Part shown: one piece after another, positions 45,450 to 56,517 of the stretch
How the letters are laid out: the number at the start of each line of letters is the position of its first letter
Position numbering within the stretch: the stretch's first letter is position 1
From: Tricholoma matsutake
Lineage: Eukaryota; Basidiomycota; Agaricomycetes; Agaricales; Tricholomataceae
DNA: 64,000 nt
Direction of reading: 5' to 3'
Assembly (NCBI GenBank): GCA_026075535.2
Contig: AP026548.1
Location: 5,394,001-5,458,000 of the forward strand
Translations under genes and position numbers: made by a program
The notes under the pieces: generated by a model
Seen by the model: only the letters and a program-made list of their open reading frames with translations
Database searches by the model: none
What the model was told of the DNA's origin: nothing

Positions 45450-45769
45450 TAGGGAACTGCATGGGTTTTACCCGCGGGTTTCCCACACTTTTATTTCCTA
45501 ATTTATTCAAAGAGTTTTGCATGAAAACTCATGAAAAAATGATTTTCTGAAAGCTATTCAATGGATGCTTGTGATACAAGGGACAAAATAATTTATTTTC
45601 GACCTTGTCACATGACAGATGTCACCCAAATATTGTTTTATGTGTTAGATCACAAAGAGCCAACAGAAAGCTTCCAGAAAATCTTTTTTTCATGATTTTC
45701 CATGCAAAACTCAGTGAATAAATTAGGAAAGAAAAGTGTGGGAAACCCATGGGTAAAACCCATGCAGTT
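45450..45769. mobile_element. palindromic MITE, right tip displaced to 59070-59074
   Basis: The left arm starts TAGGGAACTGCATGGGTTTT. The right arm, read in inverse, is AACTGCATGGGTTTTACCC and matches for about 115 bp (GTTTCCCACACTTTT, CCTAATTTATTCA, GTTTTGCATG, CATGAAAAA). The last bases of the right arm (AGTTCCCTA) are found at 59066-59074, followed by ATGGTGGT, which also precedes the left arm (45442-45449). Rejoined, the element is about 325 bp with a TAGGG terminus and 8-bp duplication, as in hAT-type MITEs. Confidence 0.85.
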
Positions 45770-46078
45770 ACCTTGCTTGCAAGGTCTCTCAACCTGACAA
45801 TGCTAAGGTTTGGCCATTTTTCAACATGTGCATACATCTCATGCCACCATGTGATTCTGCTTCCTGTTGTACTGTTGTACAGACGCCAATCAGTGCCATT
45901 CGATTGAAGTCCAATGGCGCTTGAGCCATCCAGCCTCTACAGTGGGAGCCCCTGGATGGCGAGATTCAACGCTATTCAGATGCCAATCAGTGCCATTCGA
46001 TTGAAGTCCAATGGCGCTCGAGCAAGTCCTACAACACTACATGGTCCCTCAATTTTCATTACAGTCATTCTAAAATCC

Positions 46079-48565
46079 CTACCCAATCAGTTGGTTTTCC
46101 CCCTCTGTCTTTTCCACCAGTTTTTGCAGTCTCTGATCCTCCTTGTACAACATCTCTGATGGGTGTGTCGTTAACAATGCATCATCGAAGTCTCTCAAGA
46201 GCCTGATGCTTTGTTGTCCTCTGCTACGGGACAGTGCAACATATACTCCAAAAGGTGTAATGTTTCCTGTAGGTGGCTTCACTAAATCCACTATCACACA
46301 TTCCAATGTCTGACCTTGCACTTTATAATCAGTGAACGCATATCCTCCAGTTAGCGCCATTTGTCTCCTGGTCACCCTTAACTTCTTGCCTTGCAGATCC
46401 TCTACCATAAAATTCCTTTCTGTTGGAAAAATCGGTATAAGCCCCTCTTGTAAACTGGGGAATGCAGGGAAGCTGCTTTTGGTTGGCCAAAAGATGATAA
46501 CCACTGGTGGGTACTGTAGGTGCACACTCCCTTCAAGATCAGTGTTGTTCTGGCTGACAGTCTCTCGAGGATCCAGAACAATGTCTATTATTTCGCCGTG
46601 TGTGCCGTTCGTGAGGTCTGCCTCTGTTGCGATGTTGACCATCACCATCACATTCATGCCAACTGCCAGTTCCACAGTCTGCTCCAATTTTTCAGTGTCC
46701 CTGGGTTTGGTGCCTGCAACAATTACCCTTGCTTCAAGGCTCAGTTTCGAGCGCTTGAAACCTGTGGTGTCCTCAGCTGGTGCGATGAACAGTGCTCTAC
46801 CAGAGTTGACACAATGACAACGCAATGCTGCACTGTTCCATCTTGTCTGCACAGAGTGATGTGGTGTTACTAACACTGCTTCTGACCATGGCAATTTGGT
46901 GAAATCAGGCACCTCGCAACTTTCATTTGTCAACACCAGCTTTCTCACTTCTTTCACGTCGTCTGCACTGCACTCCCCCTCTTGCTGCCTCACCAACAGT
47001 TCTACCCATTGTGTGTCCTGAACCTGGATTTGCTTGCAGAGGTCAACTACTACATTGAACTGGTCGAAAAGCTGCCGGCCCACTTGCTGATGTTGAGATT
47101 TGTGTTGAGTGCAGTAGAGTGCCCCTGTGCTGTTTCCGACAGGGGGGAACTGGTGAAAATCTCCCAGCAGAATAATGTTTATTCCCCCAAATGGGCTTGT
47201 GGCGTCCACACCATCTGAGTCATTGCGCTCATTCCCCAGTACTTCAGATAGAAAGGCCATGATTTCCTTGGTCAGCATTGAATGTTCATCTATGATCAGA
47301 TACCATTTCCCCTTCATGTTCACCATCCTGCTCATCCACGTTTTCTTGCTGGCATTCTGAGTGCTTTGGACCATTCTAGGGATCCCTGCCCATGCATGCA
47401 ATGTTGTCCCTCGGATCAAACTGGCTGCAACCCCTGTGGTAGCCGTCTTTGCCAACATGTCACCTGCCTGCTGTACTTCGAATGTTTTGGTGATCTGTTG
47501 TATTAACTTTGACTTGCCTGTTCTGCCCGCGTCTTGAACAATCATTAACAGTTGGGCAGGTTGCGCCCCTGCCAGGTGGGCTTCCAGATGGTGTGCAATT
47601 ATATTGTGCGCCTGTCTTTGGTCTGGTTTCAACAACCCCAAGCTCATCTTGGGCTGCGTAGGGAGCGGCTGCTGCACCGTTAAATTTGCAGCAGACTCCT
47701 TTGCACCTGTCATTACCATTCCAACACTTTCTTCAACTGTCGTGGGTGTTTCAACTTGTCCACCGTGAGTTATGCTCTTCAATCTGTGCTCCCAGTCTTG
47801 GTAGACTTCCAAATCCTCAGTGGTAGCCCTTCCAGCTGGCCCCCTGAACGCAGTGCTGACAGGGTCTGACAGGAAAATCCCAGACTCCTCAGCAATCAAC
47901 ATCACGACATCAGCGTACCATATGTCGCACTTGTCCCAGACCGACACTTGTGCTAACTGGCCATTGTTTTCTGACAGAACAAGTTCATGGATGGAATTTT
48001 CACCATTTAGTCCATCCTCTTCTTGGAGGTCTTGCTCGCCACACAGTGCATCTGTCTCAGTCTCACATTCCTGCCATCATTTACCAGCGCAATCCGAACA
48101 TTTGTAGTGGTATTGGATATTATCCAATATGTACAGTGCCCTTGGTGTTGCGACATGGTTGAATCTGGCGAGAGCTTCTGTAAAGCTCTCTCTTTCACTC
48201 TTCAGCTCTTGAAGCTTGCTCCAAGGTTGAAGTAACACCAACATGCTTGCGGCATATAGCTCCACTTGATCAGGGTCATCTTTTCTTGGGAACCACCGCC
48301 CCACAAAATTGGGCAACATCTCATGACCCTCGGACCGCATGATGAGACACTGTTCCTCTCGCCTGCTTTCCTCAGTGTATGGGACTTGAACATTCCACCG
48401 CCTGCCCCTCCTATGTTCGTTGTCGACATTGGCATTGCTCTGCGCTGGGGTGTCACCTTCATATGTGTCAACGAAAAAATCCAGCAAACAGTGCCTCACA
48501 AAAGCCTCCCCATGGTCCACATAATCCTTGAGTTGGTCATGCAATACCAACTTCTCTTTTGCCAC
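46079..48565 (-). CDS. Helitron helicase (PIF1-like) part of RepHel
   Basis: The 622-codon frame at 46079-47947 contains Walker A (DAGRTGKSKLIQ), TATTGVAASLIRGTT, Walker B (LIIDEHSML), NIILLGDFHQFPPV and the C-terminal motifs GYAFTDYKVQGQTL and VYVALSRSR. This is the SF1B PIF1-like helicase that Helitrons carry for rolling-circle unwinding. The preceding frame (48077-48565) holds the linker, with FVRHCLLDFFVDTYEGD. Between the two lies a short gap with a likely intron or frameshift. The helicase frame itself looks intact. Confidence 0.87.
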
Positions 48566-48716
48566 TGAGAGTCAGATGTTGTCAGCCTGTCAAATCTGTC
48601 AGTAATCACTTCTCTCACTGCAATATTGGCTGTGGTATCCCATTCAGGGATTACAAGGGGCAATGTGAAACACCTGGGAATGTCATGAGTGTGGGGTCGG
48701 AGGGTGTTGTGAAACC

Positions 48717-50598
48717 TTACTGTCTTGGGTTCAAATCTGGGAATGCTGTCTTTATCATGCGAAGAATGGTATCCCAATAGATGTTAATGTAATTGTGTGA
48801 CAGGAAATGATCGCCCCAACCCATCAAATAATTCATGACTTCTGGGGTGCTGAATTCCTGTTGATGCATCAATGTGTTTGCACATCTCTGAATCATTTTC
48901 TTGTTCACATCTATACAGTTTGTGTTGTGTCTTTCCTGTTTAACATGGTATGCTAACCAAGTGGCCAACAGGGCAGACGTGTTCGAAGATCTTGTCTGTT
49001 TCTTGGTAGTGTAGTTCATGATGTAAAACGACAGGTCTTTGGTGTCCTCTCCATTGGTGATCAGTTCCACATCATGGTTGGCCCGCAGGCAGTGTAATAA
49101 AGCTGGGTTCCAGTTGTTGAGATATCTGTATGAGCGGTGGGGCCCCCATTGGCCTGTCGCATCAATCCAATCCTCAACTGCCATTGGAAACAGCGCCCGC
49201 CTCTTGCATTGTTGGCAATCGTTCTTCACGATCAGACAGTTCTCCACACTACACTGGTGGATTTGGACTGCTCAGGCCAGGTGTCATTCAGTCTGCTTTA
49301 ATTTTTCTTCTGCATTTGTAGCATGTGGATCGTCTGGCCTAGCATATGTGACTCCTTTCTTCTTCTCTATCTTCAGTACTTCTGATGCCCCCATACCATC
49401 CAGATCTGCATGAATGGTTGTTTTAATATAGGTTGCCACTTGCTCTCTGAAAGTCTTGTTTGCCAGTGATCTTCATCTTGGTAGCCCTCGGTGCTCCTTC
49501 TATCCACAAAATCATATGCAAATGAAGGGTACCCCTGCCTTGCGCTTCCACTGTGCCAATGTAAGCACCAATTTTACCAAATATACCTTCCCTGCATTTA
49601 ATTTTCTGGTTCTTCCCTCCAGCATCAATCCTGAAGAGAGCCCACAACACAAGGTTGATGGTGAAGTGGAAAAATTTGGCAGCTGCAAAAGGATCAGCAG
49701 CAATGGTGACTCCGCGTTGTGTAGCATCTGGACCGCTAGCAGCTACAAACACATCCATGTCTATCTCTTCTCCTGCAAAAACTTGTGCCACTGGGTCGTG
49801 GGTATCCGATGGGTTGATAGTGATCCACAATGATGGTGGACCCTTCATGACTGCTGTCGACCATATCTTAGATCTGATTTGTGTCTGGGACTCATCTGTC
49901 CCCATGACATTTGACTGGACTGCTGTAAGTTGTGATCTCAGCGCTCTCATGCCTGGGTTGGAGAATGGCACCCTACAAGTTTCTTCTGCACTCATGCGTT
50001 TCAGGTCTGAGCTGCTCAATTTTGTGATGACAGGTTCCAATGCCCAAAAGCTACTGTGGTTGATCTGAAGCGAAGCAGATCAACATACTTGATGCTTTTG
50101 TATCATGCTGAAAACCTGGAAGATGAAATGCAGGTCCTTTCTGAACCGTCGGTCTGCATAACGCAGTGCCCAGTGTACGTGCTTCTCATAAGGAACCATG
50201 GGATGTCGATCAACTTCGAACCCTCCTTTGCCGAACAGGAATAAAACTGGGAATGCACCTAACAAGTGATTTGGGTCACTGGGCCCACCATCAGTCCATT
50301 CACCCATTATGGGGTTGACTCGTGGGTACTCATTTATGAATGCACTACTATGCTGGATGGTGTAATCTGGAGCTGTCGGATTCACTGTGTTTGAGAGTGC
50401 ATGCGCAAGAATGTCGCTCTGTGGTATATCCACACCTGCAACATCTACCACACCCATAGATTGGAAAGCAATGATTGTGGGCTCTGTTGACAGGTCTGTA
50501 AGATTGTTAACCAGTTGAACAATAGACTGACCTTTTGCAATTTCCTCTTGCAATTCCTCGTGTGGTTGTAGATCAAGGTCCATCACTCCTGTATTCAA
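48717..50598 (-). CDS. Helitron Rep (HUH-Y2) part of RepHel
   Basis: Exons 50080-50598, 49423-50040 and 48717-49247 cover the Helitron-like N domain and the Rep nuclease. HVHWALRYADRRFRKDLHFI is the start of the N domain. WITINPSDTHDPVAQVF and FGKIGAYIGTVEAQGRG lead to HLHMILW, the HUH metal-binding motif. FYIMNYTTKKQ in the third exon carries the two catalytic tyrosines (Y2), and VMNYLMGWGDHFLSHNY follows. Both catalytic motifs are present, so the nuclease could be active if splicing is correct. Exon joins between 48717 and 48565 are unclear. Confidence 0.85.
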
Positions 50599-50624
50599 TC
50601 AGCTGTTTTCAGCTTCAATCTTAC

Positions 50625-51848
50625 TCACCAGCAAACTGATGAACCTGCTGCCCCCGCTGCCAGCATGAACTCTGTGCCATCCTCGTTGTCCTGTGGAATG
50701 TAGGAAGCATGTTCCTGTGCTAACAAACTGGTGTCATCTGACACCTTGGTTACAGTGAGCAACTCCTCCAGAATGCCATCAATTGGTAGTTGGTCAAGCC
50801 TTTCTTGTGTAACTGTGATGTTAGCATATAGTGGATTGTTGCTTTTTAGCCATAGGAGTGTGTCTAGCATCCTCTGTCTCCAAATACGAAAAAAATCTGG
50901 GAGGGTTCGCTCTCGCATCCCTGTAGGTCCAACAAACATAATTCCTATCGTCGCAGTGAGGATCCGAGCAGGAGGAGGCATGATGGTACCTGTGACCATA
51001 TCACCCAGGTCGTCAATGTTAAGTTTGTAGGTAGACACGTTCCCTCTCAGACCACTATTCATGGTTTTCTTGTCCCAGAAACAGGCACCCTTTTTTTGGG
51101 GGAACATCTTAACAATGTAAGCCGCCAGAAAATACCTGGCAATCAGCATTTGCTCTGGCAAGGTCAAGACGCTCAACTCGAATGGCACATCGCCAACCCA
51201 CATCCCATTTGCCAGAGCTAACAGGGGCATTTTTTGGAGCTGCAAATGCCACTCACACTCGTGGCACAAGTGCCCTCTCCCTTGCTTGTCGATTGCCAAG
51301 TCATAAAGCAACATACCATTTGTCAATCGGTGCGCTGGATGAGTCTCTGAAGGTTCCAGCAAATGAACGTCCAACAACCCTCCCACTGCACACAGTGATG
51401 CCTCCCCCGCCAAAAACTCTTGTGCACAGACTATACATATAATGTGTCGGAGGGCTTCATTAGATGTCCCGTCGATGTATTGCGCAATACATTCATGAAT
51501 CGTTGAAACATCTGGCGCTCTGAGGAAGTCCTCCATCATCATCTGGAAAGGTTCACTGCCTGCCTCATCCTCTAGTTGTAGGCATGGTCGGACATTTCTT
51601 GCCTCGGGCTTCCTTGGGGCCTTATGTTTTCTATTGGAAGGCAGAGCTTGCATAAGAGCTTGTTTTGAAACCTCCAATGTACGTTTGAGTTGGAATGCAA
51701 GCTGTTGCTTGTTCTTTTTGCATGACAGAGGCAGCATGGTGACTGTGTTGCAGATGGTGAATGCACTGGCTAGAGTCATTGATGTCACTGCATGGTCAAT
51801 GTCTTTGTCACTGATGAGCAAGGAAGCCATGTTGGTAGACTCATGCAA
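50625..51848 (-). CDS. N-terminal DUF6570-like part of RepHel
   Basis: The 407-codon frame has HECIAQYID...IICIVCAQEF (CxxC), LLYDLAIDKQGRGHLCHECE (second CxxC), then LTLPEQMLIARYFLAAYIVKMFP. It ends with FRIWRQRMLDTLLWLKSNNP and LDQLPIDGI. This is the region, known as DUF6570, that precedes Rep in many basidiomycete Helitrons. The paired CxxC motifs suggest a zinc-binding fold. It is separated from the Rep exons by a short intron-sized gap (50599-50624) and probably forms one protein with them. Confidence 0.75.
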   Translation of the reverse strand: MHESTNMASLLISDKDIDHAVTSMTLASAFTICNTVTMLPLSCKKNKQQLAFQLKRTLEVSKQALMQALPSNRKHKAPRKPEARNVRPCLQLEDEAGSEPFQMMMEDFLRAPDVSTIHECIAQYIDGTSNEALRHIICIVCAQEFLAGEASLCAVGGLLDVHLLEPSETHPAHRLTNGMLLYDLAIDKQGRGHLCHECEWHLQLQKMPLLALANGMWVGDVPFELSVLTLPEQMLIARYFLAAYIVKMFPQKKGACFWDKKTMNSGLRGNVSTYKLNIDDLGDMVTGTIMPPPARILTATIGIMFVGPTGMRERTLPDFFRIWRQRMLDTLLWLKSNNPLYANITVTQERLDQLPIDGILEELLTVTKVSDDTSLLAQEHASYIPQDNEDGTEFMLAAGAAGSSVCW

Positions 51849-52316
51849 ATCTAGCTTCTGCTAAACTATGACCAAGTGCTTGGGACACTTCCAGACTATG
51901 GTTTTTGGAACTGCCGATCACTCCCATGTAGATGCCCATACGTCTCACAACTGCGGATGTCCCCTAACCCATCCCTGGATGCATGACATCTTCATTGGAA
52001 GTTTCTGGGTCTGGCCTGCCCCTATTTCAGATGAGGCAGAGCTGAGAGAACCGTGAACTCACCAAGTGACATCCGTGAATATTAACAAAGACAAGTGTTG
52101 CGTTCCTCTGCCCTGAGTGCTGTATACTAACACTGCCCATATAGTAAACATCCACAGCTCAGGAAAACTAGCTGGATCAGGACAAACCTGCGACAATCAT
52201 GCTTCTGTGAGGAGAAAAAAAATAACTGCTTGGCAGAAGCATGCTTTATGTTTTTTCATGTGTCAGACAAGTGAGTCACCAACCTTGGTTATGTGTGGGA
52301 GGCTAGGCTGAGACAA

Positions 52317-53878
52317 ATGAATTTTTTTTCCCCATTGAGACACCAGAACTGCAGTTTTCAGTGTGGCAACCCCTCTTCTGCTACTTGGTGTTATGTTCGT
52401 GCGTATAAATATTGTGAGGAAACGGTGGCATTGTGCAGTGAAACCATCTCCTGTGAACAGAACATACTTGATATCGGTGCCCTATGTGCACGTCTTCTTC
52501 ATCCACCCTCTTATGTTGCAAATACTGGCTTTTTCTCAAAGGTTGGTTGGAAGCGGCATGGCACCGGGCATGTTTTAGTGACCAAGGACAACGGTGCCAA
52601 GGCTGTCTGTGTCATTGTGGGCGAGGTAATCGATGACCGCCTTTGCTGTGGACCCTTGGCAAACTACAGCGAAAAATATCCCAAACCTTTACAAGACACC
52701 AAAAACACATTTGTACTTACCCATCCTCAAGACACTGGCCTGGGTGAGGACTTTGACCGCTTCCTGAAAACCATGCTTGCAGTCCAGGGTAACATCACGT
52801 CAACAAAGGATGACAAGTTCTTCCTGGGCACTACCATGCAAGACACATCAGCACGTTTTGCAGCACCTGCATGGGTCAAAAGGGTATTTTCTCTCTCTTT
52901 TTGCATCCCTGGTCTTCAGACTGACGATGGGATACTGTAGGCTAAGCATATTGTCACTCCCACTCTTGCATCTGCTACCATATCGGCTTTTGATACTGCT
53001 AGCAAAGAAGGTGAGATGTGCATTGGTTGAACGTGTGCACGTGCTTACCACCTTGCAGAAGGGGAGATTGATGAAGAAACTTTGAAATGGCCAAACCCTG
53101 TAGAACACCTGGAGACTCATAACCTTCTGATTCACTCACATCGTTTCTTGCCACTCCCTATCTACGATGAAAGTGGTTCTTTTGTGGAGTGCACTGAGGC
53201 AAATGAGCTGCTTGTTGGTGCATTGGTCGAGGTACACTTCATGCTCAAACATTTTCATATCAAGAGGGAAGGCTATGACTCCTTTTCAGCCATCCCTCAG
53301 CAGGTGATGGTCCTTAGACGTGTTGCTGCTCCTTCTGCTCGACATGATGTTAGAGCTGGCCCCATGCCACTCTTGACCACCGCTGCTTCTGAGAGTATCC
53401 TGGGTGAGTTATCTCTCCCATGAGACAATACCTTATCTTACAATCTTGCAGCAGTGCCCACGCATCTCGAAAAACAGCAAGCCATCTCCAAGAACATATC
53501 AGAGGTGGGTTTGCAAAGTCTTCCTCTGAAGTCTGCAGCATCCATGGCTGCTAAAGAATCCATCACCCATCTGATTTCTGCTGACATTGCCGGGCTTACC
53601 GAAACCTCGATGGCTCCTGAGGTCCAAGGCATGTGGCTTGCTGCAGGGGTATGTCCTAGAACTGACTTTGCATCACTGTAGCTGTGCAGATGATTTCTCT
53701 CCCGCCTACTGAATTGGCAACAACAGTCATTGAAAAGGCAAAGGGTTGCTCTGTTGGGAAACGTGCCTTAGAAGGTAGCGAACCCGGGGTTGCCAAGAAG
53801 CAGAGGAACGGAGCAGCAGTCCCTATCAATGATCTGGTTGGGAATGATCTGGTAGAAGCAGGTGCTGAAGCTGTCTGA
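52317..53878 (+). CDS. cargo gene 1, apparently intact, unknown function
   Basis: The start is ATG 52317 (MNFFSPLRHQNCSFQCG). Exon 1 ends near 52883 (AAPAWVKR), and an intron GTATTT...CTGTAG leads to AKHIVTPTLASATISAFDTA. Another intron (GTGAGA...TTGCAG) leads to GEIDEETLKWPNPVEHLE. Later exons hold LLVGALVEVHFMLKHFHIKR with IPQQVMVLRR, then GLQSLPLKSAASMAAKESIT, and end in a basic patch VAKKQRN near 53800. No premature stop is needed to follow it. The EVHF.LKH...QQV.VL block is familiar from multi-copy Agaricomycete proteins, but I know no function. Retained introns mean it was captured as DNA. Confidence 0.55.
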
Positions 53879-54015
53879 GAAATTCGGCGTGACTCAAAAG
53901 ATGTACAGGAGTTTCATCCTATTGCAGATACATATTCTCCAGTTGTATAAATAGGTTTTATTATATGAAGTTCTTTGCCCACTTTGTTCCTAACTGAAGT
54001 GCAACATACAACACC

Positions 54016-55793
54016 ATGCAAAATTACATTAGTGCTCAATTGTCCACTGATCAGCAGAAAATACTGTTGGCTTGCATGTCAGAAAACATGGAAGTGACAA
54101 TCCTTCGAACGTTTGATGAACAACTCTCTTGCTCAAGTTCCTGGTGCAGATGGTTCAAATGCCTCACTCATTGAAGAGATGACTGGTATGGTGATGCAGC
54201 TCAGCCAACTGAATTTGTATGTCGGTTTGAGTATACAAGGAAGCAACACTGGGACAGTCCGAGTTTTCGACGGCTCAAGAACAGGCGGAATGTGATGATT
54301 GCTTCAACACCTTTTTTCTTCCTGGACTTGCATTGCCTGAATTTCGAATATTGATGATTGATTCTTACATTTTATGTCCCACTGAGTGGTCAGACCATGC
54401 AAGGATAGACACTGCAATCAGGTCGGCGATGAAAGAGAGGCAAATAAATGACCATGAGAGAGTCAGCTTGCTTGCATTCACCACTCGTTATTGCTCTCAC
54501 AATTTTGTGGATGTGGATTCAGAGGGCATTTTTAACACGCTGGTTGCAATACAACAAGGGTAAGTCATTTGTCACTCGGTAATTTGAGCAACATTCATAC
54601 ATGCAGCAAACATGGAATATGGCCTGTGGGCATCACGAACTACATGTTGCATGTTCCTGAACAAGAAAATTGGAGCTTGGTGAGGTTCTTGATATGGGAA
54701 GCGAGCGGGGGCGATGGGCACCTCAACGTTGCTGCTCTGTTGGCTCGGCTGACTGGAAGAGTACCCACCACTATCTCTGGCACTTCATGCAAATTTTTCT
54801 ATGCATGGAAGGTGGTACTCTCTCACCCCTGGTGAGAGTTTGAGGGATTGGTGGGGCATGGAGGTTGTTTTGAAGACATGGTTAGAGAGAATACTGCTGT
54901 CAATGGATGAGTTTACGGTGACCTGAGACAAATGGTTCGTGGTCTCCATTAGCATGTAATGGGTGTACACTACACTACTACATTCTGAGTTTTCTGGCAG
55001 GACAAACGAGTGTAATTCTGACAGTCGGAATTTGACATGGTTCTCTGTTGTCTGCTACCCAACACAACTTAGTACAATGATATTCCTTCACAACCACTGC
55101 TTGATCTATGGTTTTGCTGGGAGTGCTGCGAGTTCTGATCGGAAATAACAACAGTCGCAGATGGTGCTAGTGTTGCTGACAGTAGGTACAACATGGCCCC
55201 TTTTGCTGGATTTGGTGATACCCCTTTTTCTCTATGTGACCTTGCTCGCCTTCTTGTCAGGATCGCAATGGCTAGCTCGGCTACCATATCACTGACACGT
55301 GCAAAGATACTTACTGCATGGATGGTAAGTGTCCATTGCTACTGGCTTATTATCGCAGACTCTGACATTGTTGGAGCCTGCATCATTGATATTCCAAGGC
55401 ATGCTCTTTGGTGCTCGATCATCTGAAACGTGTTTTGTGCCTGTGCCCCTCGAGGTTGGTCCTTCAGCAGTCATAGCAGTGGAGGATTTGCATAAGGACA
55501 TTTGGTTGTACGAACACGATGAAGATGGAATCTGTGAGAACCTACCATATTTTGAAGAAACAGTTACTCCCTTCCCTGGAAGTGACACCTTCCACTTCTT
55601 CTTTCAGCCACAGGACAGCTCTGGTACCCGCAACCGTTGCATCAGGAAACTTAACCGTTTGTTGGCACCAGTCGTCGGGGAGGTTCTGGTACTTAAAACA
55701 CGGGCGCGTGTGGGGGTCACCAATCTCGATGAGCAAGATAAAGGACTGGTAGAGTACTTGATTTACAAGTGGGTGGGTCTACAAGGTTCATGA
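54016..55793 (+). pseudogene. cargo gene 2, unknown function, probably broken
   Basis: Open pieces follow one another: MQNYISAQLSTDQQKILLAC (54016), IEEMTGMVMQLSQLNLYVG, LPEFRILMIDSYILCPTEWS (54333-54563), WPVGITNYMLHVPEQENW (54610), FGDTPFSLCDLARLLVRIAM (55200) and FGARSSETCFVPVPLEVGPS (55400-55793). At least one frame change (near 54110) and stops between pieces suggest decay, although introns explain part of it. I recognise no domain. Confidence 0.4.
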
Positions 55794-56517
55794 GAGCTTG
55801 CTAACCTGTGATGATCAGGGTTATCCAATATGCACCACAGTTCAATGGTACACACATCAATCAGGAAGCTTTGGACCACGAAGGCTGTTAACAGTATACC
55901 ATTGACACACCCACACTATCTGTAAAATATGAGTGCTGGCCAACTACTTACAAGGGGATACATGTTTTATTTTTAAAAAAATGCTGTACTGTATGTCCCG
56001 AAAGGGGTTTGGAAGAACATTGTTTGCCACAACAACAGACCTGTGAGACTGCATACTCCGAGACAAGTGCCATCACCAAGGGCAAGTCAGATGACAGAAT
56101 GGGAATAATGTTGCTGGAATTTGTGTTCTTAAGCACCAATGCATCATGGGCAGGAGTCGGCAGATCCCCCTGAGCAATTTGGTACCTCATTCGACGGTGG
56201 ACCTGGTGAGAGCATTCAAAATGGCAGGTGGTGGATTTCCATCTACCAATAAAACACGGTGACTGAGTCTCCGGAACAAAGGTAGGCACTGGTGAGACAC
56301 GTGGATGTAGAAGGGTCCATCTACCGGCGGGGTGAGACAGCATCTCAAGTGTCGTTGAAAAGACCAGGAGCTGCACATGTGGAACAGAGACTGCCACAGA
56401 GGAGAACCGCAGCAGAAAAAAAAGGCTGAAAATTAAATAGGAGAGTGCCAAGATGCTATGGATTGAAAGGGTCTGTATCCAAAAAGAGTCTGCTGGAAAA
56501 AAGAAAGGCCTCAAAAG
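55794..56517. other. spacer inside the 13.3-kb insertion
   Basis: I see no plus-strand gene. A 239-codon minus-strand ORF (55948-56667) lacks motifs and partly overlaps the antisense of the next gene, so I do not annotate it. Confidence 0.4.

Noticed and set aside
45770..45790. Classical Helitron 3' end (hairpin plus CTRR) at the low-coordinate tip
   Set aside because: The hairpin is present but no CTRR follows before MITE sequence resumes; CTAG appears only at the other tip and in the wrong orientation for RepHel.
46332..46817. Plus-strand ORFs across the Helitron helicase
   Set aside because: They are shadows of the long minus-strand helicase frame, which carries all helicase motifs.
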